A stretch of 64,000 bases of DNA from Macrothele yani (lineage: Eukaryota > Arthropoda > Arachnida > Araneae > Macrothelidae). Where the stretch lies: assembly GCA_039090855.1 (NCBI GenBank), contig CM077006.1, positions 45,021,336-45,085,335 of the forward strand. Direction: 5' to 3'. The notes under the pieces were generated by a model, which had not been told where the DNA came from, ran no database searches, and saw nothing but the letters and a program-made list of their open reading frames with translations. The position numbers were made by a program, and so were the translations under genes. Within the stretch, counting starts at the first letter, position 1, and each line of letters begins with the position of its first letter. Below, piece after piece: positions 41,201 through 53,917 of the stretch.

Positions 41201-42420
41201 GATTTGGTAAGAAAATTTTTACTGCCTTTGTAGATTTGTAGAAAGCATATGACCAATTAAACAGGGTGCTCCTGTAGAAGGTCTTGAATAATTATGGTAT
41301 AACTTGGAATTCGCTTGAACATGTGAAAGCTATGTATGCTCGCAGTAAAATATGTGTATGTGAGTGGTGTTTTAAAAAAACAGTTTTCCATTAGTGCAGG
41401 GGTGAGACAAAGTTGTGTTATGTTACCATGGCTGTTTAACATATTTACGAATGCATGCAAATATGATGCCTAAATAGGCAGCACTGATTCATGTTTTGGT
41501 AATTCCCTTGTGTACATGTTGTTGTATGCTGACAACATAATCCTGTTGGCAAAGAACAAAAGTGAGTTGTGGAGTATGTTGTGTCGTGTGTATGAAGTTT
41601 GAATGAAATTCAAAGTGAGTGTAAGGGAAAAGAGAGTTATGGTTTTTGAGTGAGATGCAAGATCAGTTTACGTGCCACCAGAGATAGACAAGGTGAATGA
41701 ATTTGTATATTTAGGAAACATGTTTGGCAGAGAAAACATATTAGATGGTGAAATTAATAGAGAAGAGTAAATTCAGCTTTGTAAGTTGTAGCTGCCTTAG
41801 GAGGATTTCACAGGAATGATGAGTTCTCAGAAAGGTCCCAAATGGCTGTGTATGAAAGCGTAATTGTTCCTACTGTGATGTATGGCAGTGAAACCTGGGT
41901 CTTGCAAAAGAGACAGAGGAGTCATTTGTATGCTGGAGAGGGGAATTACTTACAGGGGTGTTGTGGCAAAACATGTTCTGATCATGTGAGGAATGAGGAT
42001 GTGTTGCAGATGTGTAATGTGAAACAAAATGTTGTTAGTATGGTGGAGGCTAATATTCTTAGATGGTTTGGCCATGTTGGAAGAATTAGTGATGAGATGC
42101 TTACTAAGAGAATTTATTCAAACCAAGTGGCTGGAAAGAAAAGGTATAGGAAGGCCAAGGAAATCATGGGAGGACCAGACTCAGGAATGTCTTCATGAGA
42201 AAAAGGTAATGAGTATGAAGTACAAAAAGTTTTGTGTGAGAAATGTGATGGATGCCAGTGTAGTTTGTGTTGTGTGTAAAGACAGCCATAAATGGAGATG
42301 TTTGATACATCAACAGTAAGTAAAATCTAATGCTATCAATGACTTTGATTTGGCAGATGTTCTTGATTTCAGAAACAAACCTGTTATGCACATAGAACAG
42401 CTTATCAAGTCATAAATTAT
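41201..42420 (+). mobile_element. RTE LINE, 5'-truncated decayed copy
   Basis: It starts with text for KKIFTAFVDL-KAYDQLNRVL (RT palm block A) and continues through ADNI-LLAK (a damaged YADD box, near 41527), MFGRENILDGEI (41720), AVYESVIVPTVMYGSETWVLQK (41842-41915), ILRWFGHVGRI (42050) and a GRPRKSWEDQ tail (42145). It ends near 42420 with the family 3' tail. Catalytic Asp residues are altered and frames are broken. It abuts the right flank of the PLE. Confidence 0.8.
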
Positions 42421-42752
42421 ATGCAGAGTGGATCATAAAGTTCCCAAACCCTGAATTTAAAGAATTATTGCATATGCTGTAAGCAAATGCTCAACCAATT
42501 GATGTGGCAACGGGAGTCAGCAACTCGTCGAGATCAAATACTGTGCTTGTTGAATGCCAGAAGAAAACTGGCAGTGCCAGAAATGAATAACCGGTTCCAT
42601 GTGTGCTACGCAGTTTGCCAACTTTAGCGTTGCCATTTGCACAGAGGCATGGGTTTGATGAGGGAGCAGAGAATTTGTTTACCGGAAGCTTATTTGTGAA
42701 CGCAGTCTTACAAACAGTGTGTAGAAGACACAAATATTTATTTTTTCAAGCC

Positions 42753-42791
42753 GACCAACGGTTTCGCTGGGTATTGACCTAGCTTCATCAG
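42753..42791 (-). ncRNA. Hammerhead ribozyme candidate (best match)
   Basis: The minus strand has CTGATGA (42791-42785), stem II GCT-x-GGT/ACC-x-AGC, GAAA, then a 3-bp stem III ACC/GGT with GTT loop, and C (GTC cleavage triplet). All invariant hammerhead bases are present. Distal flanks AATATTTA and TAAATATT are complementary and could extend stem I. It lies about 40 bases downstream of the PLE endonuclease gene. Confidence 0.65.
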
Positions 42792-42828
42792 AACGTATGG
42801 CATGTAAATATTCAAATTGTGTATGACA

Positions 42829-43180
42829 TCATAAATGGTGTTTACAGGCACGTGTTTTGGTTAGATGCTTCCATGCGCTTGATAGAAATGGCATGGATTC
42901 CATGTCATTAACAAGTTGAAAAGAATTCTGATATATATGGAAAGCTTCCAAAATATCAAGTTTGGTGGTTGAATCTGGCTTGTCAGTTAGTTTTGCTTCT
43001 TCAAAGAGAAATTTATGGTCCTTTACATAACAGTGTTTAGCCATCAATGACTTCTTTAGATCAGAATTCTGAATGTAGATCTTGTGCTTCTTCAATCGAA
43101 ACTGCAAGGCTCTACAGGTCTGTCTTATATACGAATATATATATATAATCGTCACAAGACTGTAGTCTTTGAGATCAAGA
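42829..43180 (-). pseudogene. PLE GIY-YIG endonuclease remnant
   Basis: It has LDLKDYSLV near the 5' end, then an (AT)n-corrupted GIY region, SYIRQTCRALQFRLKKHKIYIQN (YIG to YIR), KHCYVKDHKF, LDILEAFHIYQNS and MPFLSSAWKHL. It is the same subfamily as 19801-20187. The Gly of YIG is replaced by Arg and the GIY half is missing, so the nuclease is dead. Confidence 0.8.
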
Positions 43181-43203
43181 AGTGTGTAGAAGAGTTCAGG
43201 AAA

Positions 43204-43845
43204 ATAATTCCAGAGCATGCTGTAGTAAGTAAATCAATGATACATAGTTTACTCATATGATTTTGGAAAACTGGAAGTGTTGATGATATGCCTAGAAATG
43301 GCTGACCAAGTGTGTTAATGTTGGAAATGATAAACAATGTTAAAAAGCGTTTGCAACAGTCACCTACAAAATTGCTTCGTCGCTTATCTAGGCAAGTGAA
43401 ACTTTCTTACGGTTCAGTACAGAAAGCAACTAAAAGATTGCAGCTTCATGCATACAAAGTGAAAGTTGTCCAAGAACTGAAGGCACCTGATACGCATAAG
43501 TGCCTGCTGTATTGCCGCTGGTTTCGTGAATTTACTTGATACAACAAGGGCTTATTAAACAATGTTTTTTTTTTTTTTTGGAATAATATTTTGTTTTGTC
43601 TTTTTTCTTCTGGGGATATTTAAAGAGCTGTGTTTATGCAAACAACCCGCATGACCTGCAGTCCTTGAAAACAAATATAATTCAAGCTATAGCAGAAATC
43701 ACGCCATCTGTGCTGAAACGCATTACTAAAAACATGTGTCACCGCGTGGATATTTGCAGCAACACAGAGGTCATTTCCAGCACCTTCTTTAGGTCAACAT
43801 CAGTTGCTCAAAAGTCGGTGGAAGATGTATCACAGCAGTAAGTAA
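43204..43845 (+). pseudogene. Mariner-type (DUF4817-like) transposase remnant
   Basis: It reads NVKKRLQQSPTKLLRRLSRQVKLSYGSVQKATKRLQLHAYKVKVVQEL and CLLYCRWF (43330-43530), an HTH domain of this family. The catalytic core is deleted. The C-terminus ALKTNI-QAIAEITPSVLKRITKN (43670-43735) follows, where the family has LK.NI...I..I....L.+V..N. No DDE residue remains. Confidence 0.7.
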
Positions 43846-44349
43846 ACTTTATATATCTGTATAATGCAAATAAAAATTGTCCAAATTAGGGTTCGGGAAC
43901 TTTTCGATCACCCTGTATAATGTATAAGTGCATTGCAGTACAGTAGTGGCCAAAATTGTGCAAACCTTTTGGAAATAATGTATTTTTGAGGTTTGATGGA
44001 TCATAACACCACTTTGTTTTGGAGTAATACCATAAAATTATATATCAATGAAAAGATAATTTCATCAAGAATGTAATGCAATAACTTTTATGCAGGATTT
44101 TGTATTAGAACAGCAGTTATAAAGAAGAAAAGTGAAACATATAGAAAAAATGAGATATATAAAAATTCTCACCATGTTAGTTAATACTTAGTTAGGTAAC
44201 CTTTAGCGTTAATTACGGCCTTACAATGCCTTCCCATGGAGTCAACCAAGTTTTTTAGTTCTGCAGCTGTTCTAATGTGAAACCAAGATTGAATTATTTC
44301 TTCTATTAATTGGGTTTTATTGCTGGGTTGCTTCTGACTAACAAGTTTC

Positions 44350-45190
44350 TTTAGTCAGCTCCATAGATTTTTGATGGGGTTAAGGTCTGGGCTATTCCCA
44401 GGCCATTCCAGCTGTGGTATATGATTATCTTGAAACCACGTTTTGCACACAGCAGCAACATGACATGGAGCTGAATCCTGTTGAAATATAAATGCTTTAT
44501 TAATTTGGAAAAGATCACGTGTGTAAGGCTTCAGTTTGGGCTCAAGTATTTCATTAATGTATTTTTGGCCATTTATATTTCCATTAATCACGCAGATTCT
44601 GCCCACACCTTTTGATGTCATACAACCCCAGATCATAACACTCACCGAGTGTTACACGGTACATGTAATGCAATCAGGATGCAAATCTTCTCAAATTCTT
44701 CTCCTTACATATTTTATGCCATCACTACCAAACAGGGAGATTTTGGTCTCATCACTTCAAATAACACTGTCCCATTGTTCCTCTGTCCAGTTAACATGGG
44801 TTTTAGCCCAGTTTAATCTTTTCAACCTTTGTTTGAGAGATAAAAATGACTTTTTTCATGGAATTCTAGCTTTTAGACCAAATTCCCGCAGTCTGCGCCA
44901 AACAGTACTTGCATTGTACCATTTCATCATGTATACACCCAGATGATTTTCTTCTGTCACCTAGGCACAGTCTCTTAATTCTTCTATCATCACTTGCTGT
45001 TGTGCACCTTTTTCTGTCTTTACCAGTCTGGTTTTGTAGTGACTGAGTCTCCTTATACCTCTTCAAAAATTTAAAACTGCCACCTTTGGTTAAGTTTCCA
45101 CCAATTTTTCTTCTAATTTCTTCATAACTGAAGCATTGTTCACTTGATAGTACTATTTTACATTGCTTTCTGTGTGACCAGTCAACTCTT
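44350..45190 (-). pseudogene. Tc1-like transposase, catalytic Glu changed
   Basis: It starts near 45190 (MPQRVDWSHRKQCKIV), with an HTH of the form ARRKIGG..T, GSFKFLKRYKETQSLQNQTGKDRKR and DDRRIKRLCLGDRRKS. After frameshifts around 44860, the DETKISL block is read at about 44725. The open frame 44645-44355 has VMIWGCMTSKGVG, FQQDSAPCH and NSPDLNPIKNLW. The usual E of NPIENLW is K here, so the DDE triad is broken in addition to the frameshifts. Confidence 0.85.
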
Positions 45191-45237
45191 TGTGGCATTT
45201 CTATAATTTTATTACGTTTTACAAGCTCACTAAATGA

Positions 45238-45259
45238 AAGAACACACACACACACACAA
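45238..45259. repeat. Short (CA)n run
   Basis: 'cacacacacacacacac' inside the Tc1 5' region. Confidence 0.85.
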
Positions 45260-45927
45260 AACAACTTGATAGCAATCTTATAACACACTCACAAATGTTC
45301 TTTCAGCTCCAATACATGACATCAATAGCTGAATCCTACTGTGACCTGATTGGCTCATTGCCAAAACAAGATGACACCTGATTGGCTCTCTAAACACTCA
45401 TGCCCATTGGCTATACATTCAAATGAAGGAAAGCTACTTCATATCAACCAAAGCAAGTTGTGCTTCCTTTTTCTGGTTATTTGGCTGTAACTTTTCATAG
45501 AATACAGATAATTGAACAGACTTTATTGCATTACATTTGTGATGAAATTATTTTTCCATTGATACATAATTTTATGGTATTGCTAAAAAAAAATTGGTGT
45601 TATGAGCCATCAAACCTCAAAAATACACTTTTTCCAAAAGGTTTCTACAATTTTGGCCACTACTGTATATATCAACCTAATCATGTCTAAAATGCTGTCC
45701 AGTCGGTGCATGTACACTTCGCATCACATATATTGTGTTGTATTTGTCAATAGCACAGTTTTTTGAAATGTATGAGTTATGAACGTAAAGAAAAAAACAA
45801 GGAAGAAAGAAAAATTCTTCATAATACACGGGAAATCGATGGAATATTCAAAACAAACAGATTATAAATTGTGAAATTGCTTGTAACACTTATTGGCCAT
45901 CCATGTAATTGCACCTCTCAGAAAACT

Positions 45928-45995
45928 TAGCGGGAATCGAACTCGCATCTCCCAATTTCCGTTTGAGTATGGTAACCATTGCACCACCCAGGACA
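45928..45995 (-). repeat. tRNA-like segment in left arm
   Basis: On the minus strand: 'cctgggtggtgcaatggtta' (A-box-like) and 'gcgagttcgattcccgct' (good B box). The anticodon arm does not fold, so it is not a working tRNA gene. Confidence 0.6.
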
Positions 45996-46348
45996 GTGAA
46001 GTTCCAAGCAACTTAGACTAAGCAACATTTATCTTAGGAATCTGAACATCCTTCAGATTTGTGCTAGCCGAATCATCATTGCTTTCTCATAGTGTTATTT
46101 CGGCCCAACTCCCATCTGAAAACGGATGTAGGTCGGAAATTCCCAGTACCACAGATAAATCAAAAATAAATAAATCTTCCTTAATTTATCTGTGGTACTG
46201 GTGATTTAAAACCTACATCCGTTTTCAGATGGGAGTTGGGCCAAAATAACACTATGAGGAAGCAACGATGCTTCGACTAGTGCAAATCTGAAGGATGTTC
46301 AGATTCCTGAGCTAAGCTTGCTTAGTCTCAGTTGCTTGGAACTTCACT

Positions 46349-46420
46349 GTCCTAGGTGGCATAACGGTTAGCATACTGAAACGGAAGTTGGGAGATGTGG
46401 GTTTGATTCCACTCCAGGAC
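46349..46420 (+). repeat. tRNA-like segment in right arm (72 nt)
   Basis: GTCCTAG and CCAGGAC form an almost complete acceptor stem. 'ggcataacggttagcat' resembles a tRNA-Glu D arm. 'gtgggtttgattccact' is a T arm with B box. The anticodon stem is not paired. It is a tRNA-Glu-derived SINE head or tRNA pseudogene. Confidence 0.6.
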
Positions 46421-46689
46421 AATAAAATTTTCAAGTTTTCTAAGAGGTGTTACATGGATGACCAAGTAGGTGTTACAAGCAAATTCAGAATTTATAATCT
46501 GTTTGCTTTGAATATTCGAGTGAAGAAAAAAGGTGTGGTAGCCAAGCCAAAATGGAGTGTAATTTACATTACAGTATTTCTAGAACAATATGAAAACACT
46601 TTTGTAGTTCTTTCTTTTCCAAATAAAATACTTTTTTTTCTCTTTTTTGCTACACTTTTAATGCTTATTCTTTCTTTGGGCTATAGAAA

Positions 46690-46805
46690 TCATAAAAGTA
46701 CATCAAATAGGGTTCTTCTGTGGAATGTACTGAATAAAAATGGTATTACTGGGAATCTGCTCAATAGTGTGAAAGCCATGCATGCTGGCAGCAGAGCATG
46801 TGTAT
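46690..46805 (+). mobile_element. RTE LINE, left fragment (host of the 5.9 kb insertion)
   Basis: It encodes NRVLLWNVLNKNGITGN, LLNSVKAMHAGSRACV, the RT segment just before the point where the RTE reading resumes at 52748. The upstream part of this LINE copy is not visible. Confidence 0.85.
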
Positions 46806-47358
46806 TTGGCCAGAGCGTAAAAATTGTTTTTTCGAATTTCGATATGCCCTAGTGCGGAAAAGTTGTGTATTGCTACGTAAACCATGTGCACAAAATTTAG
46901 CGAAATTTAAATAATATCTTACGGTTCCACTTTACCCCCAAAATTTTGATATTTGGGTAAAATCATCACATTTTCATGTCTTGTTGGGAGAAAAAAACAG
47001 TGTTCGTTACAGACTGCGCAAAAACTATCTGTTGGTACCTAAAAGATGTGCGCAATTTTTCAGGCAAAGCAACTAATACCTTACGGTTCCAATTTAATGC
47101 AACAATACTCCATGTTTAAGGAAAGTTGCAATACTTTGACACCTAGTGTTCACCATGTGATTTGTTTCCTAGTTGTGTTAGTGTGTGCACTACTGCACTG
47201 AAAGCACAACATATTGTGCAAATGTGCAGTAGTGCACACTGCACACGGTGCAGCTCTTCACATTTTTCATGTTTCAGAAAAATCCCAGAACTCATCATGA
47301 GGAGTTGGCTGCACAGCGAGTTCCACCCGTGCCCAACCCAAACACCCATCCCTTAGGG

Positions 47359-49575
<2,217 letters not shown>

Positions 49576-49583
49576 CCTTAGGG

Positions 49584-50165
49584 CAAATTAATTTTCTGTT
49601 CTTCTTTTTTAATCTTCAATTTCCTGTTCTTGATTAATTTTTACCCGGAAATCTGATTTACTTTCAAAGGCTGGTATTATTTGCCGTGCTTCCAACCATA
49701 CTCTAATAAATCAATCCCTTTGTTTTTCTTCGCAAACAGCAGTAGTTGCTTCTGTTGTCAACTTAACTCATCGCTTCATTCCCTAATTCTGACAAGGGAA
49801 GTTTTGTGCATGCCCAATCGCTTAACAATGTCCTTACAGTCACTGTTGCATAGGTTCATTATTTCATCGTCGGTTAAATGAGCAGTCAATGGCGGTTCAC
49901 TTAAGACGCATGATTGCCAGTCAATTAGGTCAAAATAATCCTCCCCTGGAAGTTGAACTGAGGAATTTCAAATACACGGATTGCATTGCAATTTTATGCC
50001 CTTGCTGTAAGGATCCTGCGGAAGCCAAGTTCTCTGATGTTTCCTCTCGTCCATGATCGTAGCCAGAAGTATTGATTCTGGATGGCCAAAACAGTCATTC
50101 CTTTTGATTACGCGGTCCAGAACGCTCTTCAAATCCTGGGTGAGATATCTGGATGTATGGAGCCA
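49584..50165 (-). pseudogene. Inverted copy of the 5.9 kb element's transposase 3' end
   Basis: This is the reverse complement of about 51610-52184. In both, 'ggcaatcatgcgtcttaag', 'gaggattattttgacctaatt' and 'aaacagcagtagttgct'-type text can be aligned. It carries no independent gene; it is the inner half of the long inverted end. Confidence 0.8.
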
Positions 50166-50217
50166 TCATTGCAAGTGCACTTTTGGAAGATGTGGGAATG
50201 ATAACTCAAGCTGATAC

Positions 50218-50285
50218 TTCAAGGAGGTCTTGGGTCTCTGTCATTACGGAGTATACTCCGTAATGACAGTGACCCAAGACCTCCG
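50218..50285. repeat. Near-perfect palindrome
   Basis: 'caaggaggtcttgggtc' plus 'ctgtcattacggagta' is followed at once by the reverse complement ('tactccgtaatgacag', 'acccaagacctcc'). The arms are about 31 bp with one or two mismatches and no loop. Confidence 0.85.
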
Positions 50286-50300
50286 CTTTCTTCGCCTGGA

Positions 50301-50674
50301 GTGTATAAAATTCCGATCAAGACTAACGTTGGATTAACCGCGTTTATAGGAAATTCATTCCGGAAAATTCTCTCAAGACTTCAGGAACACAAATCTGATG
50401 TGAAATTTGGAAAACCTTCATCTGCCTTATCTCTTCTTACCATGGCTGACACTTCGGCTATTCCACTTTGGTCCGATACTAAAAAGTTGGCTCACTTCCA
50501 AAATCGATATGCTCTGAGGTTTAGAGAAAGTTTGGAAATTTTATTTTCCAAAAATTGCAACTCTGAGCTCCCCATTTTTGTTCCTTACATCTGGAAACCC
50601 CTCATTGCATTACGGCACCCAGAGTTACCATTACAAAACTTACCTTTCCAATCTGGCAACGTAAACCAATCGTA
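50301..50674 (+). pseudogene. PLE GIY-YIG-like C-terminal region, diverged
   Basis: It reads GVYKIPIKTNVGLTAFIGNS-RKILSRLQEHKSDVKFGK. It has the GVYKIPC...YIG-T+R....RL.EHK.D. pattern, with the YIG block changed to FIG. LAHFQNRYALRFRESLEILFSKNCNS and PIFVPYIWKPLI follow, the usual tail of this subfamily (like 18248-18751). The frame is open, but the RT is missing and catalytic positions are altered. Confidence 0.7.
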
Positions 50675-50680
50675 GTCGCA

Positions 50681-50714
50681 CTGATGAAGGCCATAGTAAT
50701 GGCTGAAATATATT
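50681..50714 (+). ncRNA. Hammerhead-ribozyme-like motif, PLE end
   Basis: CTGATGA (50681-50687), stem II GCCAT/ATGGC around AGTA, GAA, the palindrome ATATAT and T. All core bases are present. Confidence 0.6.
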
Positions 50715-50775
50715 TGCATTAAACTTTTATACGTAACTTAGCGTGTTCTACACTATCTTCTTAATTAGTTTGTTA

Positions 50776-52135
50776 GTTACGTGCATTGCCAACCACTCAT
50801 TTATAATCCGACTGCACCTAAAGTTGTTAAAGGGCTATATTTCGACCGGCGTAAGGACCAAACCATAATGTATGAAAAAAGGAAAGGAAAGTGGTTCAAG
50901 AAAGCTATTACTGAAGATCACGTGACTATGCTGGAAGAACCTGGAAGTAAATATCTTGGGCATACCAATCCTACATCTTCCACCACAAAGAACATTGCCA
51001 AATGTCTGCTGGATTTCTTACATGCCAAGAATGTCGACCTAAGCAAACTGTTGGGGATAGGCTGTGATGGAACCATCGTTAATATTGGGTGTAAAGGAGG
51101 TGCAATTCGCATTCTAGAGCTAGCCTGCCCAAAACCTCTTCAGTGGAGCATATGCCAGTTGCATGGGAACAAGCTGACACTCCGTCACTTAATTCAACAT
51201 TTGGATGGCCAAATGAGTGGCACAAAAACATTTTCAGGAGAAAATTGGCAAACAGCTGGAGAGCTGCGAAAATCTACCGGTTTTGAAATTTGAAGCAATT
51301 GAAGCGGGTTTTCCTGGATGTGATGAAAAAATTGCAAGGGATCTTAACACGTCTCAGAAATACCTGTGGGACATTAGCCACACTGTGACAACGCATATAT
51401 GGTCATCAAGCCTGACACATTAGCACCAGAAAAATGAGCCATGCACGGTGGCAAACGATGGCTATTCATATTTTGTGCCTTTATATTAGTACTTCGCATT
51501 CTTTGGATTCACTTTAAATTCTGGCAGAATTTGTTGTGACTTTTACGCGCTCATGTGGTTCACTTATGAGATCACACCCTCATTGCCATTATGGAGCACA
51601 GAATCCGTGGAAGGCCATCCATATATCCAGATATCTCACCCAGGATTTGAAGAGCGTTCTGGACCACGTAATCCAAAGGAATGGCTATTTTGCCCATCCA
51701 GAATCAATACTTCTGGCTACGATCACAGACGAGAAAAAACATCAGAGAACTTGGCTTCTGCAGGATCCTTAGAGCAAGGGGACAAAACTATGATGCAATC
51801 CATGTATTTGAAGTTCCTCAGTTCAACTTCCAGGGGAGGATTATTTTAACCTAATTGACTGGCAATCATGCGTCTTAAGCGAACCGCCATTGACTGCTCA
51901 TTTAACCGACGGTGAAATAATGAACCTACGTAACAGTGACTGTAAGGACATTGTTAAGCGATTGGGCACACAAAACTTCCTTTGTCAGAATCAGGGAGTG
52001 GAGCGAGATGTTAAGTTGGCAACAGGAGCATCTACTGCTGTTTGCGAAGAAGAACAAAGGGATTGATTTATTAGAGACAGTTGGAAGCATTTCAAATAAT
52101 GCCAGCCTTTGAAAGTAAATCAGACTTCCGGGTAA
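50776..52135 (+). pseudogene. Transposase of unassigned DDE-type family (5.9 kb element)
   Basis: 50781-51293 is open and reads CQPLIYNPTAPKVVKGLYFDRR, then MLEEPGSKYLGHTNPTSST, CLLDFLHAKNVDLSKLLGIGCDGT, GGAIRILELACPKPLQW, ICQLHGNKLTLRHLIQHLDG and TFSGEN. I know this protein type (G-CDGT-VN, QLH-NELPLRHL, DG-T-GP--FSG) from uncharacterised multi-copy genes in arthropods and cnidarians. It is probably a transposase; the Asp of CDGT is a candidate catalytic residue. After a frameshift near 51290 the reading continues LESCENLPVLKFEAIEAGF, then, broken, through HPYIQISHPGF and the C-terminal part shared with the inverted arm. Confidence 0.65.
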
Positions 52136-52747
52136 AGTTTAATCAAGCACAGGAAATTGAGGATTAAAAAAGAACAAAAAATTGATTTGCCCTAATGGAT
52201 GGGTGTTTGGGTTGGGCACGGGTGGAACTCGCTGTGCAGCCACCTCCTCATGATGAGTTCTGAGATTTTTCTGAAACATGAAAAATGTGAAGAGTAGCAT
52301 CGTGTGCAGTGTACACTACTGCGCATTTGCACAATGTGTTGTGCTTTCAGTGCAGTAGTGCACACACTAACGCAACTAAGAAACAAATCATATGGTGAAC
52401 ACTAGGTGTCAAAGTATTGCAATTTTCCTTAAACATGGAGTATTGTTGCATTAAATTGGAACCATAAGATATTAGTTGCTTTGCCTAAAAAATTGTGCTC
52501 ATCTTTTATATACCAACAGATAGTTTTTATGCACTAGGGAACGTCTGTAATGAACACTGTTTTTCTCACAACGGACATGAAAATGTGATGATTTTACCTA
52601 AATATCGAAATTTTGGGGGTAAAGTGGAACCGTAAGATATTATTTGAATTTTGCTAAATTTTGTGCACATGGTTTACGTAGCAATACACAACTTTTCAGC
52701 ACTGGGGCATATCGAAATTCGAAATATTTTTTTTACACTCCAGCCTA

Positions 52748-53870
52748 ATGTGTACGAGTGAATGGTGTTTTATCAAAATGGTTTCCTATTGGTGTAGGAA
52801 TCAGACAAGGTTGTATAATGTAACCCTGGCTGTTTAATATATTTATGGATGCATGCATGTGTGATGCCAAAATGGATAATATGGTTTATGTTTTGGTAAT
52901 ATCCATGTGTGCAGATTGCTGTATGCTGATGACACAGTCCTGTTGGCAGAGGGCAAAAGTGACTTGCAGAGTATGTTGTCTTGTATATATGAAGTTTGTA
53001 CGAAATTTAAACTGAGTATAAATAAGGGAAACCCCAGAGTTATGGCTTTTGAGTGAGAAATTGTTAGTACTGAATGCAAGATAAGTATTAATGGCACAGA
53101 GACTGACCAGGTAAATGGGTTTGTGTATTTAGGAAGCATGTTTGACAGAGAGAACGAATTAGATGGTGAAATTAGTAGGCGAGTGAATACTTCATTGAAA
53201 GTCATAGCTTACTTTAGAAGAATTTCACAGGAATGATGGGTTCTCAAGAGAGTCTCGAATGGCTGTGTATGAAAACTATAATTGTTCCTACTCGGCTGTA
53301 CGGCAGTGAAACCTGGGTACTGCAGAAAAGACATAGGAGTTGTTTGTGTGCTGGGGAGATGCGTTACTTATGGGGTAATAAGTATCAAGACACACTGTAA
53401 TCATGTGAGGAACAAAGATGTGTTGCAGATGTGTAATGTGAGGCAAAATGTTTTTAATAGGGTTGAGACTAATATTCCTAGGTTGTTTGCCATGTTGAAA
53501 GAATGAGTGATAAGGTGCTGACTAAGAGAATTTTTTTCAGCCCAAGTGGTGAGAAAGAAAGGTATAGGAAGGCCAAGGAAATCTTGGGAGGACCAGATTC
53601 AGGAATGTCTGCTTAAGAAAAAGATTGAGTATGAAGTACAAAAGGTCTTGTGTGTGACATGTGATGGATGCTAATGAAGCTTGAGTTGTATGGTATGGCA
53701 AGATTGTTGTGAATGGTGAAATTTGATACACCAACAGTAAATAAATTCTAGTTCCACCAGTTAAATGTTTACTTGGCAGATGGTCTTTCTTTGAAGAGCT
53801 AACCTCTGAATCCCACAGAACAGCTTAATGATATGTATGTACAATATGCAGAAAAATAAGAAAAAAAAAC
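52748..53870 (+). mobile_element. RTE LINE, right fragment (3' half)
   Basis: It resumes exactly after the 8-bp duplication: VRVNGVLSKWFPIGVGIRQGCIM, then LLYADDTVLL (near 52920, YADD intact), LGSMFDRENELDGEISRRVN (53130-53190), TIIVPTRLYGSETWVLQK and a RPRKSWEDQIQECL tail (53570-53610). It ends near 53870 with 'atgatatgtatgtaca'. Frames are broken by several indels. The 3' end lies only about 45 bp before the dynein exon. Confidence 0.85.
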
Positions 53871-53917
53871 CCCTTGATAATTAAAGGTGTGATTTTAAAA
53901 ATTATATTTTCCTGCAG

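Larger units (their letters stand above)
42729..43180 (-). mobile_element. PLE 3' fragment with 13-bp target duplication
   Basis: The 13-bp repeat 'agtgtgtagaaga' (42716-42728 and 43181-43193) brackets 452 bp that contain only the endonuclease end of a PLE and its tail. The break in the host mariner-type element is clean. Confidence 0.88.
42424..43915 (+). mobile_element. Mariner-type (DUF4817-like) element disrupted by a PLE
   Basis: The ends are inverted: 'cagagtggatcataaagttc' at 42424 and 'gaacttttcgatcaccctg' ending at 43915 (consensus CAGGGTGATC.AAAAGTTCCC.AACCCT). The body 42444-42715 and 43194-43860 is the host element. A PLE is inserted at 42729-43180. It is the same superfamily as 9921-11335. 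Confidence 0.85.
43941..45665 (-). mobile_element. Tc1-like transposon, full length, TA duplication
   Basis: TA flanks (43939-43940, 45666-45667). Terminal inverted repeats 'cagtagtggccaaaattgt' on the left and the reverse complement of 'caattttggccactactg' on the right; similarity extends inward over 'gcaaaccttttgg' and 'tttgaggtttgatgg' (about 60-70 bp). A 1,725-bp element with one minus-strand transposase. Confidence 0.92.
45845..46535. repeat. Inverted pair of about 330-bp units, each with a tRNA-like segment
   Basis: The left arm, about 45845-46163, and right arm, 46178-46535, are reverse complements with scattered differences. They share 'cctacatccgttttcagatg', 'gatgttcagattcc' and 'ttggaacttcactgtcct'. 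The centre is an AT-rich 'aataaataaat' of about 15 bases. Each arm contains a tRNA-like sequence 72 bases or so long, pointing outward from the centre. Two SINE copies tail to tail, or one fold-back, would look like this. Confidence 0.8.
50235..50775 (+). mobile_element. PLE 3' fragment (endonuclease region and tail)
   Basis: It begins near the palindrome at 50218-50285 and ends in the tail after the hammerhead-like motif. It interrupts the transposase gene of the 5.9 kb element between the inverted copy and the unique part. The target duplication was not resolved. Confidence 0.65.

Noticed and set aside
46120..46250. Additional hammerhead-like motif in the tRNA-like inverted pair
   Set aside because: GAAA occurs, but no CTGATGA box or stem II precedes it.
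46349..46420. Functional tRNA gene
   Set aside because: Acceptor and T arms fit, but the anticodon stem does not pair and the unit is embedded in a 330-bp repeated arm; it is a SINE head or pseudogene.
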